In this document: in pieces, positions 17,491 to 26,184 of the stretch
Numbering within the stretch: position 1 is the first letter of the stretch
Layout: every line of letters begins with the position of its first letter
From: an uncultured Pseudomonadales bacterium
GTDB lineage: Bacteria; Pseudomonadota; Gammaproteobacteria; Pseudomonadales; Pseudohongiellaceae
Assembly (NCBI GenBank): GCA_943789485.1
Contig: CALSUH010000007.1
Location: forward strand, 62,001-126,000
DNA: 64,000 nucleotides
Direction of reading: 5' to 3'
Notes under the pieces: model-generated
What the model was told of the DNA's origin: nothing
The model's database searches: none
The model's input: the letters and a program-made list of their open reading frames with translations, nothing else
Position numbers and translations under genes: made by a program

Positions 17491-18309
17491 TTATAAAGAG
17501 AAGCGCTCTCGCAAAAAATGAGCTACTCCGTCCTCATAGTTATTCCTTATAACGGCGTTAGCTAGCTGCTTAATATTAACTTTCGCATTCTCTGGAGCGT
17601 AACTTTCGTCAGCGAGTTCAAACATACTTAAATCATTGTCACTATCACCAAAACAAATTACGTTGGTGGCTCCTAATCGATTTTTTATAGTAGCAACAGC
17701 CGCGCCCTTACTCGCTGCACAGTGATGAATATCGACCCACCTAAATTGATCACCCTCTATAGCTGGCCCAGAATAAAAAACTAGGTTAGGCTTTTTTTTA
17801 AGCTCTTGCAAAATTGGGTTAATTGCTTCAGCAACACCAATCATACTAATATTTGTAACTTGGCTAGTAGCAGTCAATTCCTCGATAGGTAAAATTTTAG
17901 CGTCGGCGTGACAATAGCGCGTATTAATAAGATCTTCTTCTACTTTATGGCGCGGAGCAGAATGATAAATAAAGTAATGCTGATCATCGATAGCGTGAAC
18001 AAAAGGAGTAATTTCCTGTGAGATAGCAAGATCAACCACGGTCGAAATTTCCTGACTGCCAAGCAGGTGCTCAAGAATCAGCTCCTGAGACTTGGGATCC
18101 CATATCGTTACCCCATTATTGTATATTTGGGGCAAAACAAAATCGTGATTTTTTAGGATACTCTTTGCCGAGAGCATAGTCCGCCCCGTCGCTACGGTAT
18201 ACGCTATGTTCTTTTCATCTAAAAGAACAAGAGTTTCTTTCGTAAACGGGGATATCTCGGAAGCACTATTTAATAAAGTTCCATCTAAATCAAAAAAAAT
18301 AAGATTCAT
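17491..18309 (-). CDS. Cof-type HAD-IIB family phosphatase
   Basis: 272 residues. Motif I is FFDLDGTLLNS near residues 5-15 with both catalytic aspartates. Motif II is YTVATGRT, motif III the lysine of KGAAVATIKNRLG, and motif IV ICFGDSDNDLSMF. The cap lies between motifs II and III, as in Cof/YidA-type phosphatases that hydrolyse sugar phosphates or pyridoxal phosphate. It is cytoplasmic and monocistronic. The specific substrate cannot be read from sequence. Confidence 0.9.
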   Translation of the reverse strand: MNLIFFDLDGTLLNSASEISPFTKETLVLLDEKNIAYTVATGRTMLSAKSILKNHDFVLPQIYNNGVTIWDPKSQELILEHLLGSQEISTVVDLAISQEITPFVHAIDDQHYFIYHSAPRHKVEEDLINTRYCHADAKILPIEELTATSQVTNISMIGVAEAINPILQELKKKPNLVFYSGPAIEGDQFRWVDIHHCAASKGAAVATIKNRLGATNVICFGDSDNDLSMFELADESYAPENAKVNIKQLANAVIRNNYEDGVAHFLRERFSL

Positions 18310-18369
18310 AAAAATTTTGTGTGTCTCGGTTACGGACTAAAACTTAGCCTTATTTTGAAATTTAATTTA

Positions 18370-18456
18370 GTTAATGGCGGGGAAATTTACCACCCAGTCG
18401 GACTAGTCGAGCCCGATGAGCTAGAAGCAAAACTGCGTCGGCTAACAGTCAAATAA
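18370..18456 (+). pseudogene. C-terminal gene fragment, thioredoxin-like in character
   Basis: A frame without a start reads VNGGEIYHPVGLVEPDEL, continues EAKLRRLTVK and stops at 18454-18456. The pattern (Asn-Gly-Gly, H-x-V-G-L, then an amphipathic C-terminal helix) recalls the end of thioredoxin-fold proteins, but the piece is too short to be sure. It sits between the HAD gene and tRNA-Arg and is probably debris. Confidence 0.3.
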
Positions 18457-18520
18457 GCTATCGGATATAGGAACATTACCTTCCCGCACTGATTCGCCAC
18501 TTTTGACTACAGATCAAATT

Positions 18521-18597
18521 TGGCGCGCCCAGAGAGATTCGAACTCCCGACCAACTGGTTCGAAGCCAGTTACTCTATCCAGCTGAGCTATGGGCGC
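18521..18597 (-). tRNA. tRNA-Arg (anticodon UCG)
   Basis: The reverse strand folds as a 77-nt cloverleaf: acceptor arm GCGCCCA/TGGGCGC, D-arm AGCTCAGCTGGATAGAGT, anticodon stem ACTGG/CCAGT enclosing the loop CTTCGAA, TPsiC arm with GTTCGAATC, and an encoded CCA end at 18521-18523. The anticodon TCG reads CGA and related CGN arginine codons. No integrase gene or flanking duplicate of its 3' end was seen. Confidence 0.96.
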
Positions 18598-18741
18598 GTG
18601 GAGACTGGATTATATACACTTAATTTGATTCGGTCACTGCATAGCTACAAGTACGCCAACGCCCAGCGTAGCTAGCTTTTTCTCCCTCCCCCCTATATGC
18701 TTCGCCCGATTGAATTTTGTCAAAAGTAATCGGGGGATTGC

Positions 18742-19524
18742 ATGTCAGATTTAACTGCAGGTGACGCTGCTCCAAATAAGACGCAAGATGGTATGGGATT
18801 TTCGGCGGCACCCATGCCTGCCATTCGTAAGAGCTTGGAAGTCATAGGGTGGGGTTTGGTTGCGATTCTGGTTTTGACGGGTCTATCGGCTATCTTTGCT
18901 AGGACAGGCTTCATGGTTGGTGCGTTTTCTGAGCCAATCGCAAATCCGGAAGAGGTGTTCAATGCCTTCGATATTCGCTATTACACCAATGCACTGGCTA
19001 CTGTTCTGCATCTCGGGCCTGGATTCTTTGTGATGGTTCTCGGGCCACTGCAGTTCATGCGTAACGTGCGTAAGAAGCACATCAAGCTGCATCGCATCAG
19101 TGGGCGCATTTTTGTACTTTGCGGTGTTATTGGCGCCTTCTCCGGCATCGCCATCGGCGTATTCGATCCCTTCATGGGTGTTGGCGGTCAGGGCTTTAAT
19201 GAGTCCATGGCTACAGCCTTCTTCTCTGGCTTTATATTGCTCTGCTTGATCATGGCTATTGTGCGCATTAAACAGCGCAATTTTGGTCAGCATCGCGAAT
19301 GGATGATTCGCGCCTTTGCTCTAATGTTGGCAATAGCTACCGAGCGCTTAATGCTGACGGTCTTGATGTCGACAACAGAGATTGGGATTCCTGTGTTATT
19401 CGGCACTACATTCTGGATGGCAGGTGTAGTGAACATAGGTTTTGCAGAACTATGGATTAGTTTGACTCGCACACCTGGCATTGGCGCACACCATTGGAAA
19501 GACATCGATGCAAAAGCCGCTTAG
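18742..19524 (+). CDS. DUF2306 membrane protein
   Basis: 260 residues with about seven hydrophobic segments. The central text LHLGPGFFVMVLGPLQFMRNVRKKHIKLHRISGRIFVL matches DUF2306, with histidines in H..LHR.SGR and later FGQHREWMIRAFALM. These histidines suggest heme binding or a cytochrome-like role, but no member has an established function that I know. The protein is predicted to be in the inner membrane. The dead DUF2721 gene immediately downstream may have been its neighbour. Confidence 0.85.
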   Translation: MSDLTAGDAAPNKTQDGMGFSAAPMPAIRKSLEVIGWGLVAILVLTGLSAIFARTGFMVGAFSEPIANPEEVFNAFDIRYYTNALATVLHLGPGFFVMVLGPLQFMRNVRKKHIKLHRISGRIFVLCGVIGAFSGIAIGVFDPFMGVGGQGFNESMATAFFSGFILLCLIMAIVRIKQRNFGQHREWMIRAFALMLAIATERLMLTVLMSTTEIGIPVLFGTTFWMAGVVNIGFAELWISLTRTPGIGAHHWKDIDAKAA

Positions 19525-19556
19525 GTTTAATCAAAAGAAGCACTGACAACCTCATC

Positions 19557-19832
19557 ATGGCAAACTCACAGAAAAAGAAGCATCTGCTAGCGTCATTCAA
19601 TTGGCGATGGCGCCTGTATTTGTGTTGGCAGACATTGCGGAATCACTGAACGTGGTCTCACCTGCGATTGAGCTATGCAGTGGATCGTGTTCGTGTCGGT
19701 GTTTTTTCCCGCGCGATGTTATTAGTGATCATGGGACTGATCTTATTCCTAATTAAAGTGCGCCTATCCACTCGCAACATTGGTCACGGCATCACTAAAA
19801 TTCTAGCCAAAGAAACGAACAGCGCAAACTAA
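19557..19832 (+). pseudogene. Broken DUF2721 membrane protein gene
   Basis: One frame reads SVIQLAMAPVFVLADIAESL, and after a frame change and loss of the middle the next reads VFSRAMLLVIMGLILFLIKV followed by RLSTRNI and a TAA at 19830-19832. Both parts match the start (IQLALAPVFLLAGIGALL) and the end of DUF2721 proteins. The region that normally carries the TNRLARIVDRAR motif between them is mostly gone. The gene cannot yield a complete product. Confidence 0.65.
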
Positions 19833-19834
19833 CT

Positions 19835-21196
19835 TTAGCTTATCGCTTTCACTGTAGCTGCTGCCTTCTTCTTTTCTATCGCCTTTCCCATCGCCGTCTT
19901 TATATTGCTATCTAAGTTTCTCAGCGTTGGACTTAAAAAATAGAAGCCCGCTACCGTCACGATAAGCAGCATGCACGCACCGAATAGCGCATTCGCTGCG
20001 CCGATACTGTCCGCAGCAATCGCTAACGGAAATACGCCGATAGGCGTAAGCGCAAAGGACAGCATCATGAAGCTACTCATGCGTCCTCTTACGCTGTCAT
20101 CCACGAGTATCTGCACCGAGGCATTGTTGATAGTCTGGCTCGCACTGACGCACATATTGGCTAGCAAGAGCGGAATCAGGGCTAGGTAGAAGCTGTCTAT
20201 CTCCACGAATATAGCGAGTAGCACACCGAAGGCTGCCGTACTGCCTATCATCAATTTAAGGCGCGAAGCCTTGTCGCCGCGGCGTAAAATCCAGATCGAA
20301 CCCAGCACACCACCTATTCCGCCTACCGCCATTAGCGTCCCGACACCGCTCTCGCCTACGTCCCACTGCTGCTCTGCCAACATCACTAGAATGCTTTGAA
20401 AAGGCATGGCTAGCAGCATCGGCACCAAACCAAACACGAGGCAAAGTAGTATGGGTCGATTGCTGCGCACATAGCTAAAACCTTCGCTGATATCTGCCAA
20501 CAGTTTCTCTTTCGGCTTGTCGGTGGGGTTGGATCGACTGCGTTGTACGCCAAGCATGCAAAGAATGGCTGTGGCATAAAGTAAAACCGAAAGCATATAA
20601 GCAGCTGTCGCCGAATATTGGGCCACTACTACACCCATGATCGCCGGACCGATGACCCGACTCAGATTCATCACGCCACTGGAAAACGCTATGCCACTCT
20701 GCAGTTTTTCCGGGCCGACTACTGTCGCCGTGATCGCCATGCGCGCGGGCATAATGAATGGAAAGGCACAGCCCGCGACGAAGGCGGTACAGAGCATATG
20801 CCAGAATTCCAGACGCTCGGTAAGTAGCATGATAAGAATGAAGATCTCGTTAGCCATGATCAGACACTGGCCGATAATCACGAGTTGCCTGCGCTCGACT
20901 CTATCGGTGATCGCACCTCCCACCAGAGAGGCGAAGATCATCGGTATCGCTACCACTAAATTTATATAAGCGAGCGACGTCGCCTCGCCTGTGAGATCCC
21001 AAGCGATGATTGTGCGGGTAAGCATCTGTCCTTGCATGGCAAAGAAGAAGGCCGCGTTGCCAAGAAACAACCAGCGAAATTGCGCTATGGAGAATACAGC
21101 GAAGGGGCTGGATTTGGCGGCAATAGAATCTAAAGAGGGGGAAGAAATACTGGCACTCCTAAGGTGTGCGCGCAGTATAGGTCTTACTCTGTTCAA
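19835..21196 (-). CDS. MFS transporter (enterobactin-exporter/DHA3-like)
   Basis: Up to 453 residues with about 12 membrane segments. The first helix begins at FRWLFLGNAAFFFAMQGQM, loop 2-3 carries GGAITDRVERRQLVIIGQ (the MFS motif A), and PARMAITATVVGPEKLQSG matches the DHA3/MFS_3 family. The 21196 start is a TTG and the N-terminal 40 residues are not well supported; no ATG occurs before the first helix, so the start is uncertain. Such transporters export drugs, siderophores or metabolites using the proton gradient. The substrate is unknown. Confidence 0.87.
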   Translation of the reverse strand: MNRVRPILRAHLRSASISSPSLDSIAAKSSPFAVFSIAQFRWLFLGNAAFFFAMQGQMLTRTIIAWDLTGEATSLAYINLVVAIPMIFASLVGGAITDRVERRQLVIIGQCLIMANEIFILIMLLTERLEFWHMLCTAFVAGCAFPFIMPARMAITATVVGPEKLQSGIAFSSGVMNLSRVIGPAIMGVVVAQYSATAAYMLSVLLYATAILCMLGVQRSRSNPTDKPKEKLLADISEGFSYVRSNRPILLCLVFGLVPMLLAMPFQSILVMLAEQQWDVGESGVGTLMAVGGIGGVLGSIWILRRGDKASRLKLMIGSTAAFGVLLAIFVEIDSFYLALIPLLLANMCVSASQTINNASVQILVDDSVRGRMSSFMMLSFALTPIGVFPLAIAADSIGAANALFGACMLLIVTVAGFYFLSPTLRNLDSNIKTAMGKAIEKKKAAATVKAIS

Positions 21197-21280
21197 ACAA
21201 AAGTTTTGTTCTTTGATCTGATAAAAAAGCCACGACTACTCCTAATTCGTACCCTTCGCTGCCATAACACCCCCAAATTC

Positions 21281-21307
21281 CTTGACCTAGATCTTGTTCA
21301 GGTCAAG
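21281..21307. promoter_or_regulatory. Perfect inverted repeat, possible operator upstream of tag
   Basis: CTTGACCT (21281-21288) and AGGTCAAG (21300-21307) are exact reverse complements with an 11-base spacer. It lies in the divergent promoter region of the MFS transporter and the glycosylase gene. The size and symmetry suit a dimeric repressor. No regulator gene is adjacent. Confidence 0.4.
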
Positions 21308-21433
21308 AAGTAAGATCAAAATACACTGAATCAAGGCAATGCTCAGGCTCGCTATTTTGTCATAATGAGGAAAATATCAGCTGTATGTGTTGCTATTTAT
21401 ATGCAGTAATTACCCTAAAAAGGACGCTATACC

Positions 21434-22000
21434 ATGAAGAAACGCTGCTGGTGGCCAGGAGAAGATCCTGTGTATATCGCCTATCATGATGAGGAATGGG
21501 GCGTACCCGTGCATGACGAGAGACTCCTGTTTGAGTTTCTCTGTCTCGAGGGTCAGCAGGCCGGCTTAAGCTGGATCACCGTGCTTAAAAAACGTGATCA
21601 TTACCGCAAGTGTTTCAGGAATTTCGAGATAGACAAGGTGGCGCAAATGACCGACAAGTCTATCGAGAAATTGCTTTTAGATACTGGCCTTATTCGCAAT
21701 CGCCTGAAGCTATATTCTATTCGTAGCAATGCGCTTGCCTTTAAAAAAGTACAAAAAGAATTCGGCACCTTCGATAGTTACATCTGGTCTTTCACAGGCG
21801 GTAATGTGTTGGACGGCAAGCGCAAGACGCGCAAAGAGGTGCCTGCTACAACCGACATCAGCGATGCAATGGCGAAAGATCTCAAGAAGCGCGATTTCAA
21901 GTTCATCGGTAGCACGATATGCTATGCGCTCATGCAGGCGGCAGGACTAATCAATGACCACACTGGTAATTGTTTCCGCTACAAAGAACTAAAAAACTAA
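21434..22000 (+). CDS. tag: DNA-3-methyladenine glycosylase I
   Basis: 188 residues, the normal length of Tag. The zinc snap is intact: C5 and H18 near the N-terminus (KKRCWWPGEDP..YIAYHDEEWG) and His/Cys in the C-terminal DHTGNCF. The catalytic-pocket text FEFLCLEGQQAGLSWITVLKKR is typical, including the Glu of LEGxQAGLSW. It excises 3-methyladenine from alkylated DNA in base excision repair. The gene is preceded by an AAAAGGA ribosome site and followed by a terminator hairpin. Confidence 0.96.
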   Translation: MKKRCWWPGEDPVYIAYHDEEWGVPVHDERLLFEFLCLEGQQAGLSWITVLKKRDHYRKCFRNFEIDKVAQMTDKSIEKLLLDTGLIRNRLKLYSIRSNALAFKKVQKEFGTFDSYIWSFTGGNVLDGKRKTRKEVPATTDISDAMAKDLKKRDFKFIGSTICYALMQAAGLINDHTGNCFRYKELKN

Positions 22001-22054
22001 GAAGGTGCTAATTTGACCACGAGCCTCAAAGCTAAAAATAGCTGTGCCTTTTAT

Positions 22055-22078
22055 CACTATCGCTTATAGTGGCTTTTT
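22055..22078 (+). terminator. Intrinsic terminator after tag
   Basis: CACTAT (22055-22060), loop CGCTT, ATAGTG (22066-22071), then GC and TTTTT. It lies about 55 bases downstream of the tag stop and touches the end of the convergent lipoprotein gene. Confidence 0.7.
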
Positions 22079-22427
22079 ATTCGCTCACAAGTAATGATTG
22101 ATTGCTGCTTATAACATTATGTTGCACAGGGTTTTCTAAGACACTGTATCCTGCAGTTCTGCTATAGCGGATTTCAGCGTTTCCCGATTCGTTGGCACAA
22201 GTTGAAATAGCAGTTTCTGACGACCTAGATACTCGAACACGGTAATGATTACGACCACATACCTTGTCGTAAAGGTTCAATGTCACACTACTTCCAGTTC
22301 CATTGGCTATGTACCAGTCAACCATACCAAATTCAGGTGGCGCACTTGATTGACAGCCAAATAGCAGAAAGACAAATGAAAATAAAATCGGGGGTTTTAT
22401 TTTTAAGAATACAAAATGAGCTAACAT
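22077..22427 (-). CDS. Small predicted lipoprotein
   Basis: 116 residues with a signal sequence ILFSFVFLLFGC that ends in a lipobox-like L-F-G-C, so the mature protein probably begins with lipidated Cys at about residue 25. The remainder is a short beta-rich domain with two further cysteines (KVCGRNHY and STCANES). I do not recognise the family. The following gene on the same strand upstream (22454-22942) is 26 bases away, so the two may share a transcript. Confidence 0.65.
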   Translation of the reverse strand: MLAHFVFLKIKPPILFSFVFLLFGCQSSAPPEFGMVDWYIANGTGSSVTLNLYDKVCGRNHYRVRVSRSSETAISTCANESGNAEIRYSRTAGYSVLENPVQHNVISSNQSLLVSE

Positions 22428-22453
22428 AGTGAATAGAAACCCTTTAACAGAGA

Positions 22454-22942
22454 CTAGTCAAAATCTTCCTGACTGGAAAACTGTGCGTAGGCCACCGAAT
22501 TGAGCTCTTGCGCACGATTGCCAAAAACTACCTTGTGCAAATTATCAGCGATGGAATTCTGAAAATTATCCATGTGCATATAAGCTACAGCACCACCATC
22601 GGTGGGATCCAACGCCAATGTCTTCAAATCGCGACGGTGATCTTCGGTAATAATAATCACTGGCGTAGGGCTGCGAAACGGACTGCGTTTCTCTTCGCTG
22701 CGTAGTTGAAAGATAAATTGATCCCTAGGCTTCTTGTAAGGGTTCCAGCCAGTTACCACACAGGAAATTTTATTTGTAACCAGACCAAAAAAGCGATTGT
22801 ATTGGTGAATCGCCTCTCTGGCATTGGTTTCATTGTACGTATTGATCGTAGTGTACAGCCCCGTATGCCCAATTAGCGCTGCTGCCTCATCGACTAAGGT
22901 ATTGTTTAGATCGTACAAGAGAATGACAGGTTTGAGGCTCAT
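22454..22942 (-). CDS. Hypothetical protein with HAD-like N-terminal motif
   Basis: 162 residues, no signal peptide. The N-terminus VILLYDLNNTLVDE resembles HAD motif I (DxDGT) but the second Asp is Asn and Gly is Asn, which would abolish normal phosphatase chemistry. A later VIIITEDHRRDLKTLALDP could be motif II-like. The length is short for a HAD protein. I do not recognise a closer family; a degenerate HAD domain that senses or binds phosphate is one possibility. Confidence 0.55.
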   Translation of the reverse strand: MSLKPVILLYDLNNTLVDEAAALIGHTGLYTTINTYNETNAREAIHQYNRFFGLVTNKISCVVTGWNPYKKPRDQFIFQLRSEEKRSPFRSPTPVIIITEDHRRDLKTLALDPTDGGAVAYMHMDNFQNSIADNLHKVVFGNRAQELNSVAYAQFSSQEDFD

Positions 22943-23001
22943 GGTAGTAGAATTCTTAACCCGTGTTTTAATTACTTTAAGTAGTGCCTATTCAGTAGCG
23001 C

Positions 23002-23715
23002 TCATTCAGACCGGAACACCACATTCGCAGAGATATCGTCGCGAGTAGTTTGTGTCGCGTTTGCATCTACCGAAGTATCCTCGTAGCCAAAGCTTATACC
23101 GAATAGAATTTTTGTACCATCTGCGATTTCGAAGGCCTCCCGTACCATATCAGGATAGTTGCGCATTGTGCCCATAGGACAGCTATGTAGCCCAAACGCC
23201 ACCATACTTAACATGAGTGACTGTGCGAACATCCCTACATCGATCGCAACAGTCGGTCCAAAATCTGCGTGCATCCCAAGAAATGCGATGTGCGGTGCAT
23301 CGAAAAACTCGAAATTACGCAGCACCGCTCGCATCCGTCCTTCCTTATCGCCCCTGCCTATGCCCATCTTGGAATAAAGCGCGACGGCGCATTCAACTTG
23401 TCGGGTACGGTATTCGTCAGAAAAATCGCCGCGGTAAGGATAGTCGGGGTTCGGTGTAACTCCCCCGGATGTTGCCTCAACCATCTGCCTTCTCAGCCGG
23501 TCTTTTAATGCACCCGAAGCAACAAAGACCTTCCATGGCTGCACATTACAGTTAGACGGTGATTGCTGCGCAATCTCGAAGATTCGATTCATCACATCCT
23601 GCGGTACTTCTTTGTCCAGATAGCCCCGCACCGAATGCCGAGCATAGATCGAATCGATCAGCCCCATATCCGAGTCGGCTACGTTTGACTTAACTGCTTC
23701 CTGCTCATTTTTCAT
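23002..23715 (-). CDS. Nitroreductase family protein
   Basis: 237 residues. The FMN-binding N-terminal text SIYARHSVRGYLDKEVPQDV and the SPSNCNVQPWKVFVASG motif (about 52-68) are typical, as are GLHSCPMGTMRNYPDMVREAF and the C-terminal FGISFGYED. It should be a homodimeric flavoprotein that reduces nitroaromatics, quinones or enones with NAD(P)H. The next genes on the same strand, an SDR and an FAD-linked oxidase, are also oxidoreductases, with gaps of about 70 bases. Confidence 0.92.
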   Translation of the reverse strand: MKNEQEAVKSNVADSDMGLIDSIYARHSVRGYLDKEVPQDVMNRIFEIAQQSPSNCNVQPWKVFVASGALKDRLRRQMVEATSGGVTPNPDYPYRGDFSDEYRTRQVECAVALYSKMGIGRGDKEGRMRAVLRNFEFFDAPHIAFLGMHADFGPTVAIDVGMFAQSLMLSMVAFGLHSCPMGTMRNYPDMVREAFEIADGTKILFGISFGYEDTSVDANATQTTRDDISANVVFRSE

Positions 23716-23786
23716 GCGTCAATACCACTTTCAATATCGGAGATTGTTCTTCGCTCATCATGCCTTGAGCGTTCGGACCAAACTAA

Positions 23787-24512
23787 CTAGCTCAGTATGC
23801 GACCGCCATCAACGTCAATCGTAGTACCTGTCACGAAGCCGTTCTGCATAACGAACAGAATACCCTGCGCAACTTCTTCGGATGTTCCCGCACGCTTAAT
23901 CAGGTGGGTTGCAGTCATTGCTGCTAGCTTGCTCTGTTTCTCATCACCCATCCAATCAAACATCGCGGTGTCTACCGTGCCCGGCGAAACCACATTGACA
24001 CGCACTGGTGCCATCTCTACAGCCAAGCAGCGCACTAAATTCTCAACCGACGCACCAACACAACTTAACGGCGACTGGGCAGGCTTAATCTTACGAGCCG
24101 GCGAACCGCTAACAAGTGTTATAGCGCCATCTGCGGCAAGATAAGTAGCACCAGTTCTAACAACCTTGGCATAACCCCAGAGCTTATCGTAGGCAGCCTT
24201 GAACTGATCTTCAGTTTGCTCGAGGAAAGGCTTAAGAGTTCGCTCTCCGCCCACTGCTGCTGAAACTAGATGATCGATAGTACCTACTTCTTTGAATATG
24301 GCCTCGAGGCTGGCCGCATCGTGTGTATCTGCCTGCCGCACTTCGAAGCTGCCATTGGCGACTTGCTTCGCGGACTCGATATGTCCTGCCGAGCGCCCTG
24401 CAGCCCAAACGTTAGCGCCTGCTGCGGCAGCTGCCTGCGCTGCTGCAAGTCCAATACCTGCTGTACCACCGATAATTACTACATTTTTGCCGGTTAAGTT
24501 ATTGCTAGTCAT
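23787..24512 (-). CDS. SDR family protein lacking the YxxxK motif
   Basis: 241 residues. The cofactor motif is GGTAGIG (about 15-21), and the C-terminal VRVNVVSPGTVDT and TIDVDGGRILS are standard for short-chain dehydrogenases. At the position where Tyr-x-x-x-Lys is expected, before NLVRCLAVEMAPVRVN, the sequence is LSCVGAS, so both catalytic residues are replaced (by Leu and Gly in my alignment). The catalytic Ser of LVSGSPA remains. Some divergent SDRs show the same loss. It could be a binding protein, an enzyme with different acid-base groups, or use another Tyr. Confidence 0.85.
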   Translation of the reverse strand: MTSNNLTGKNVVIIGGTAGIGLAAAQAAAAAGANVWAAGRSAGHIESAKQVANGSFEVRQADTHDAASLEAIFKEVGTIDHLVSAAVGGERTLKPFLEQTEDQFKAAYDKLWGYAKVVRTGATYLAADGAITLVSGSPARKIKPAQSPLSCVGASVENLVRCLAVEMAPVRVNVVSPGTVDTAMFDWMGDEKQSKLAAMTATHLIKRAGTSEEVAQGILFVMQNGFVTGTTIDVDGGRILS

Positions 24513-24584
24513 TCCTTTTTCTCTCCAATGCTTGTGCTAGTTATTCTTCAAATTGTTTAATTCTGAGTGCTCGTTAGACAGCGA

Positions 24585-25982
24585 TTAGAAAACGCGGCCT
24601 GGATTAAGTATTCCTTGCGGGTCCATCGTGTGCTTTAGCGCCTTCATGAGTGCAACCTCCGGTTCGCTCTTGCTGTACGGCAGAAACTGTTTCTTCATTA
24701 AGCCGATACCGTGTTCAGCTGAAACGGCACCGTGCAACTCCTGTATTAGACCATAGATGATCTCATCAATCTGTAGGTGTAGATCTCGCGTATCCGGTCC
24801 CACATGAATAATGATATGTACATTGCCATCGCCAATATGCCCGAATAACCCGAATATCGCATCGGGCCATTCAGCGCGAAGTCTATTTTCAACTTCTTCG
24901 CCGAAGTAACCCATGTCGTCAACGTTTAGACTCACGTCATAGGTATGCATATAGCCAACGCCTGGAGCGACTTCCGCAGCCGCATCGCGCACGGTCCAGA
25001 GATTTTTAATCTTCGTGTCCGAGTCAGCTACTATTACCTCCTCGATCAATTTTTCCTCACTCGCCTGCGACAAGACTTCGAGAAAAAGGTCGCTATCCTT
25101 CTCGGCGTGCGAGCCCATACTCTCTATGAGCACATAAAAATCATAATGATCGTCCATCGGCACGGTGGCATGAGGCACGTGCTGATCAATAAGCTTGTAG
25201 GTGTTATTCCAGATAACTTCGAACGCACTAAGGTTTGCGCCCAGGCCTGCCTGAACTTGTACCAGTAGATCTGCCACCTTCGCAAAATCGTTGACCGCGC
25301 ACATCGCCACAACTTGACTGCTAGGTTTTGGAGATAGCTTCAGTACCGCGCGAGTGATAACACCCAGAGTGCCTTCGCTACCGATGAACAGTTGCTTTAG
25401 GTCGTAGCCGGTATTGTTTTTTCGCAGCTTGTGCAATCCGTCAATGATCGTACCGTCAGCTAGAACCGCTTCTAGCCCTACTACTAATTCTCGCATCATC
25501 CCGTAGCGTATAACGCGATTCCCTCCAGCATTCGTGGAGAGATTGCCACCAATCGTGCAACTGCCTCTCGCGCCGAGATCTAGCGGAAATAACAAGCCGT
25601 GGGCATCGGCCTTTTCTTGAATAGTTTGTAACTCTGCGCCAGCCTCTACCGTCATAGAACTAGTAAAGGGATCTACCTCTACCACTTTTTTCATACGCTC
25701 GAAACTGAGTGATATTTCTCCTTCTAGCGGCGCGGCGGCAGATACTAATCCTGTCATACCACCCTGCGGAGCAATCGGCTGACCGGCCCCATGGCAGGCT
25801 TTAAGAATCGCAGATACCTGCTCGGTGGAATCAGGTCGCAGCAATAACAAAGGAGGAATAGATCTGGCACCCATCGCATCCTGATAGTTCTTCGACTCGA
25901 TATCCGCACCCTCACGGTATCCAGCAAGACCGACGATAGCCTTCAATGACTCGATTAATACATCACTCTCACAAACAGCCAT
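24585..25982 (-). CDS. FAD-linked oxidase (GlcD/D-2-hydroxyacid dehydrogenase type)
   Basis: 465 residues. The PCMH-type FAD-binding domain begins with LLLRPDSTEQVSAILKACH, contains PQGGMTGLVSAA and GARGSCTIGGNLSTNAGGNR, and the C-terminal oxidase domain carries GHIGDGNVHIIIH and SAEHGIGLMKK. These motifs place it with D-lactate, glycolate (GlcD) and D-2-hydroxyglutarate dehydrogenases. It oxidises a 2-hydroxy acid to a 2-oxo acid. Without GlcE or GlcF neighbours, the single-subunit D-2-hydroxyglutarate or D-lactate type is more likely than glycolate oxidase. Confidence 0.92.
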   Translation of the reverse strand: MAVCESDVLIESLKAIVGLAGYREGADIESKNYQDAMGARSIPPLLLLRPDSTEQVSAILKACHGAGQPIAPQGGMTGLVSAAAPLEGEISLSFERMKKVVEVDPFTSSMTVEAGAELQTIQEKADAHGLLFPLDLGARGSCTIGGNLSTNAGGNRVIRYGMMRELVVGLEAVLADGTIIDGLHKLRKNNTGYDLKQLFIGSEGTLGVITRAVLKLSPKPSSQVVAMCAVNDFAKVADLLVQVQAGLGANLSAFEVIWNNTYKLIDQHVPHATVPMDDHYDFYVLIESMGSHAEKDSDLFLEVLSQASEEKLIEEVIVADSDTKIKNLWTVRDAAAEVAPGVGYMHTYDVSLNVDDMGYFGEEVENRLRAEWPDAIFGLFGHIGDGNVHIIIHVGPDTRDLHLQIDEIIYGLIQELHGAVSAEHGIGLMKKQFLPYSKSEPEVALMKALKHTMDPQGILNPGRVF

Positions 25983-26184
25983 AACGCTCTCTCAATAGCA
26001 GGCACAAACGAGTATGAATAATAGCACATACAGATCGCAGCGGGCCCAGCAGCCACTGTTACAGTATTGCGTTCGGCAGCCCGAAATAATGCTGTTAGAA
26101 TCGATTACTGACGAAGGCTCAGACTCATTGCATTTCAATTCTTGCACTGCGCCAAGGCAAGTTCTTACAGAAAGGGGTTAAATC

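Noticed and set aside
18521-18597. tRNA-Arg as the integration site of a genomic island
   Set aside because: No integrase, no duplicate of the tRNA 3' end and no sharp change in gene type next to it.
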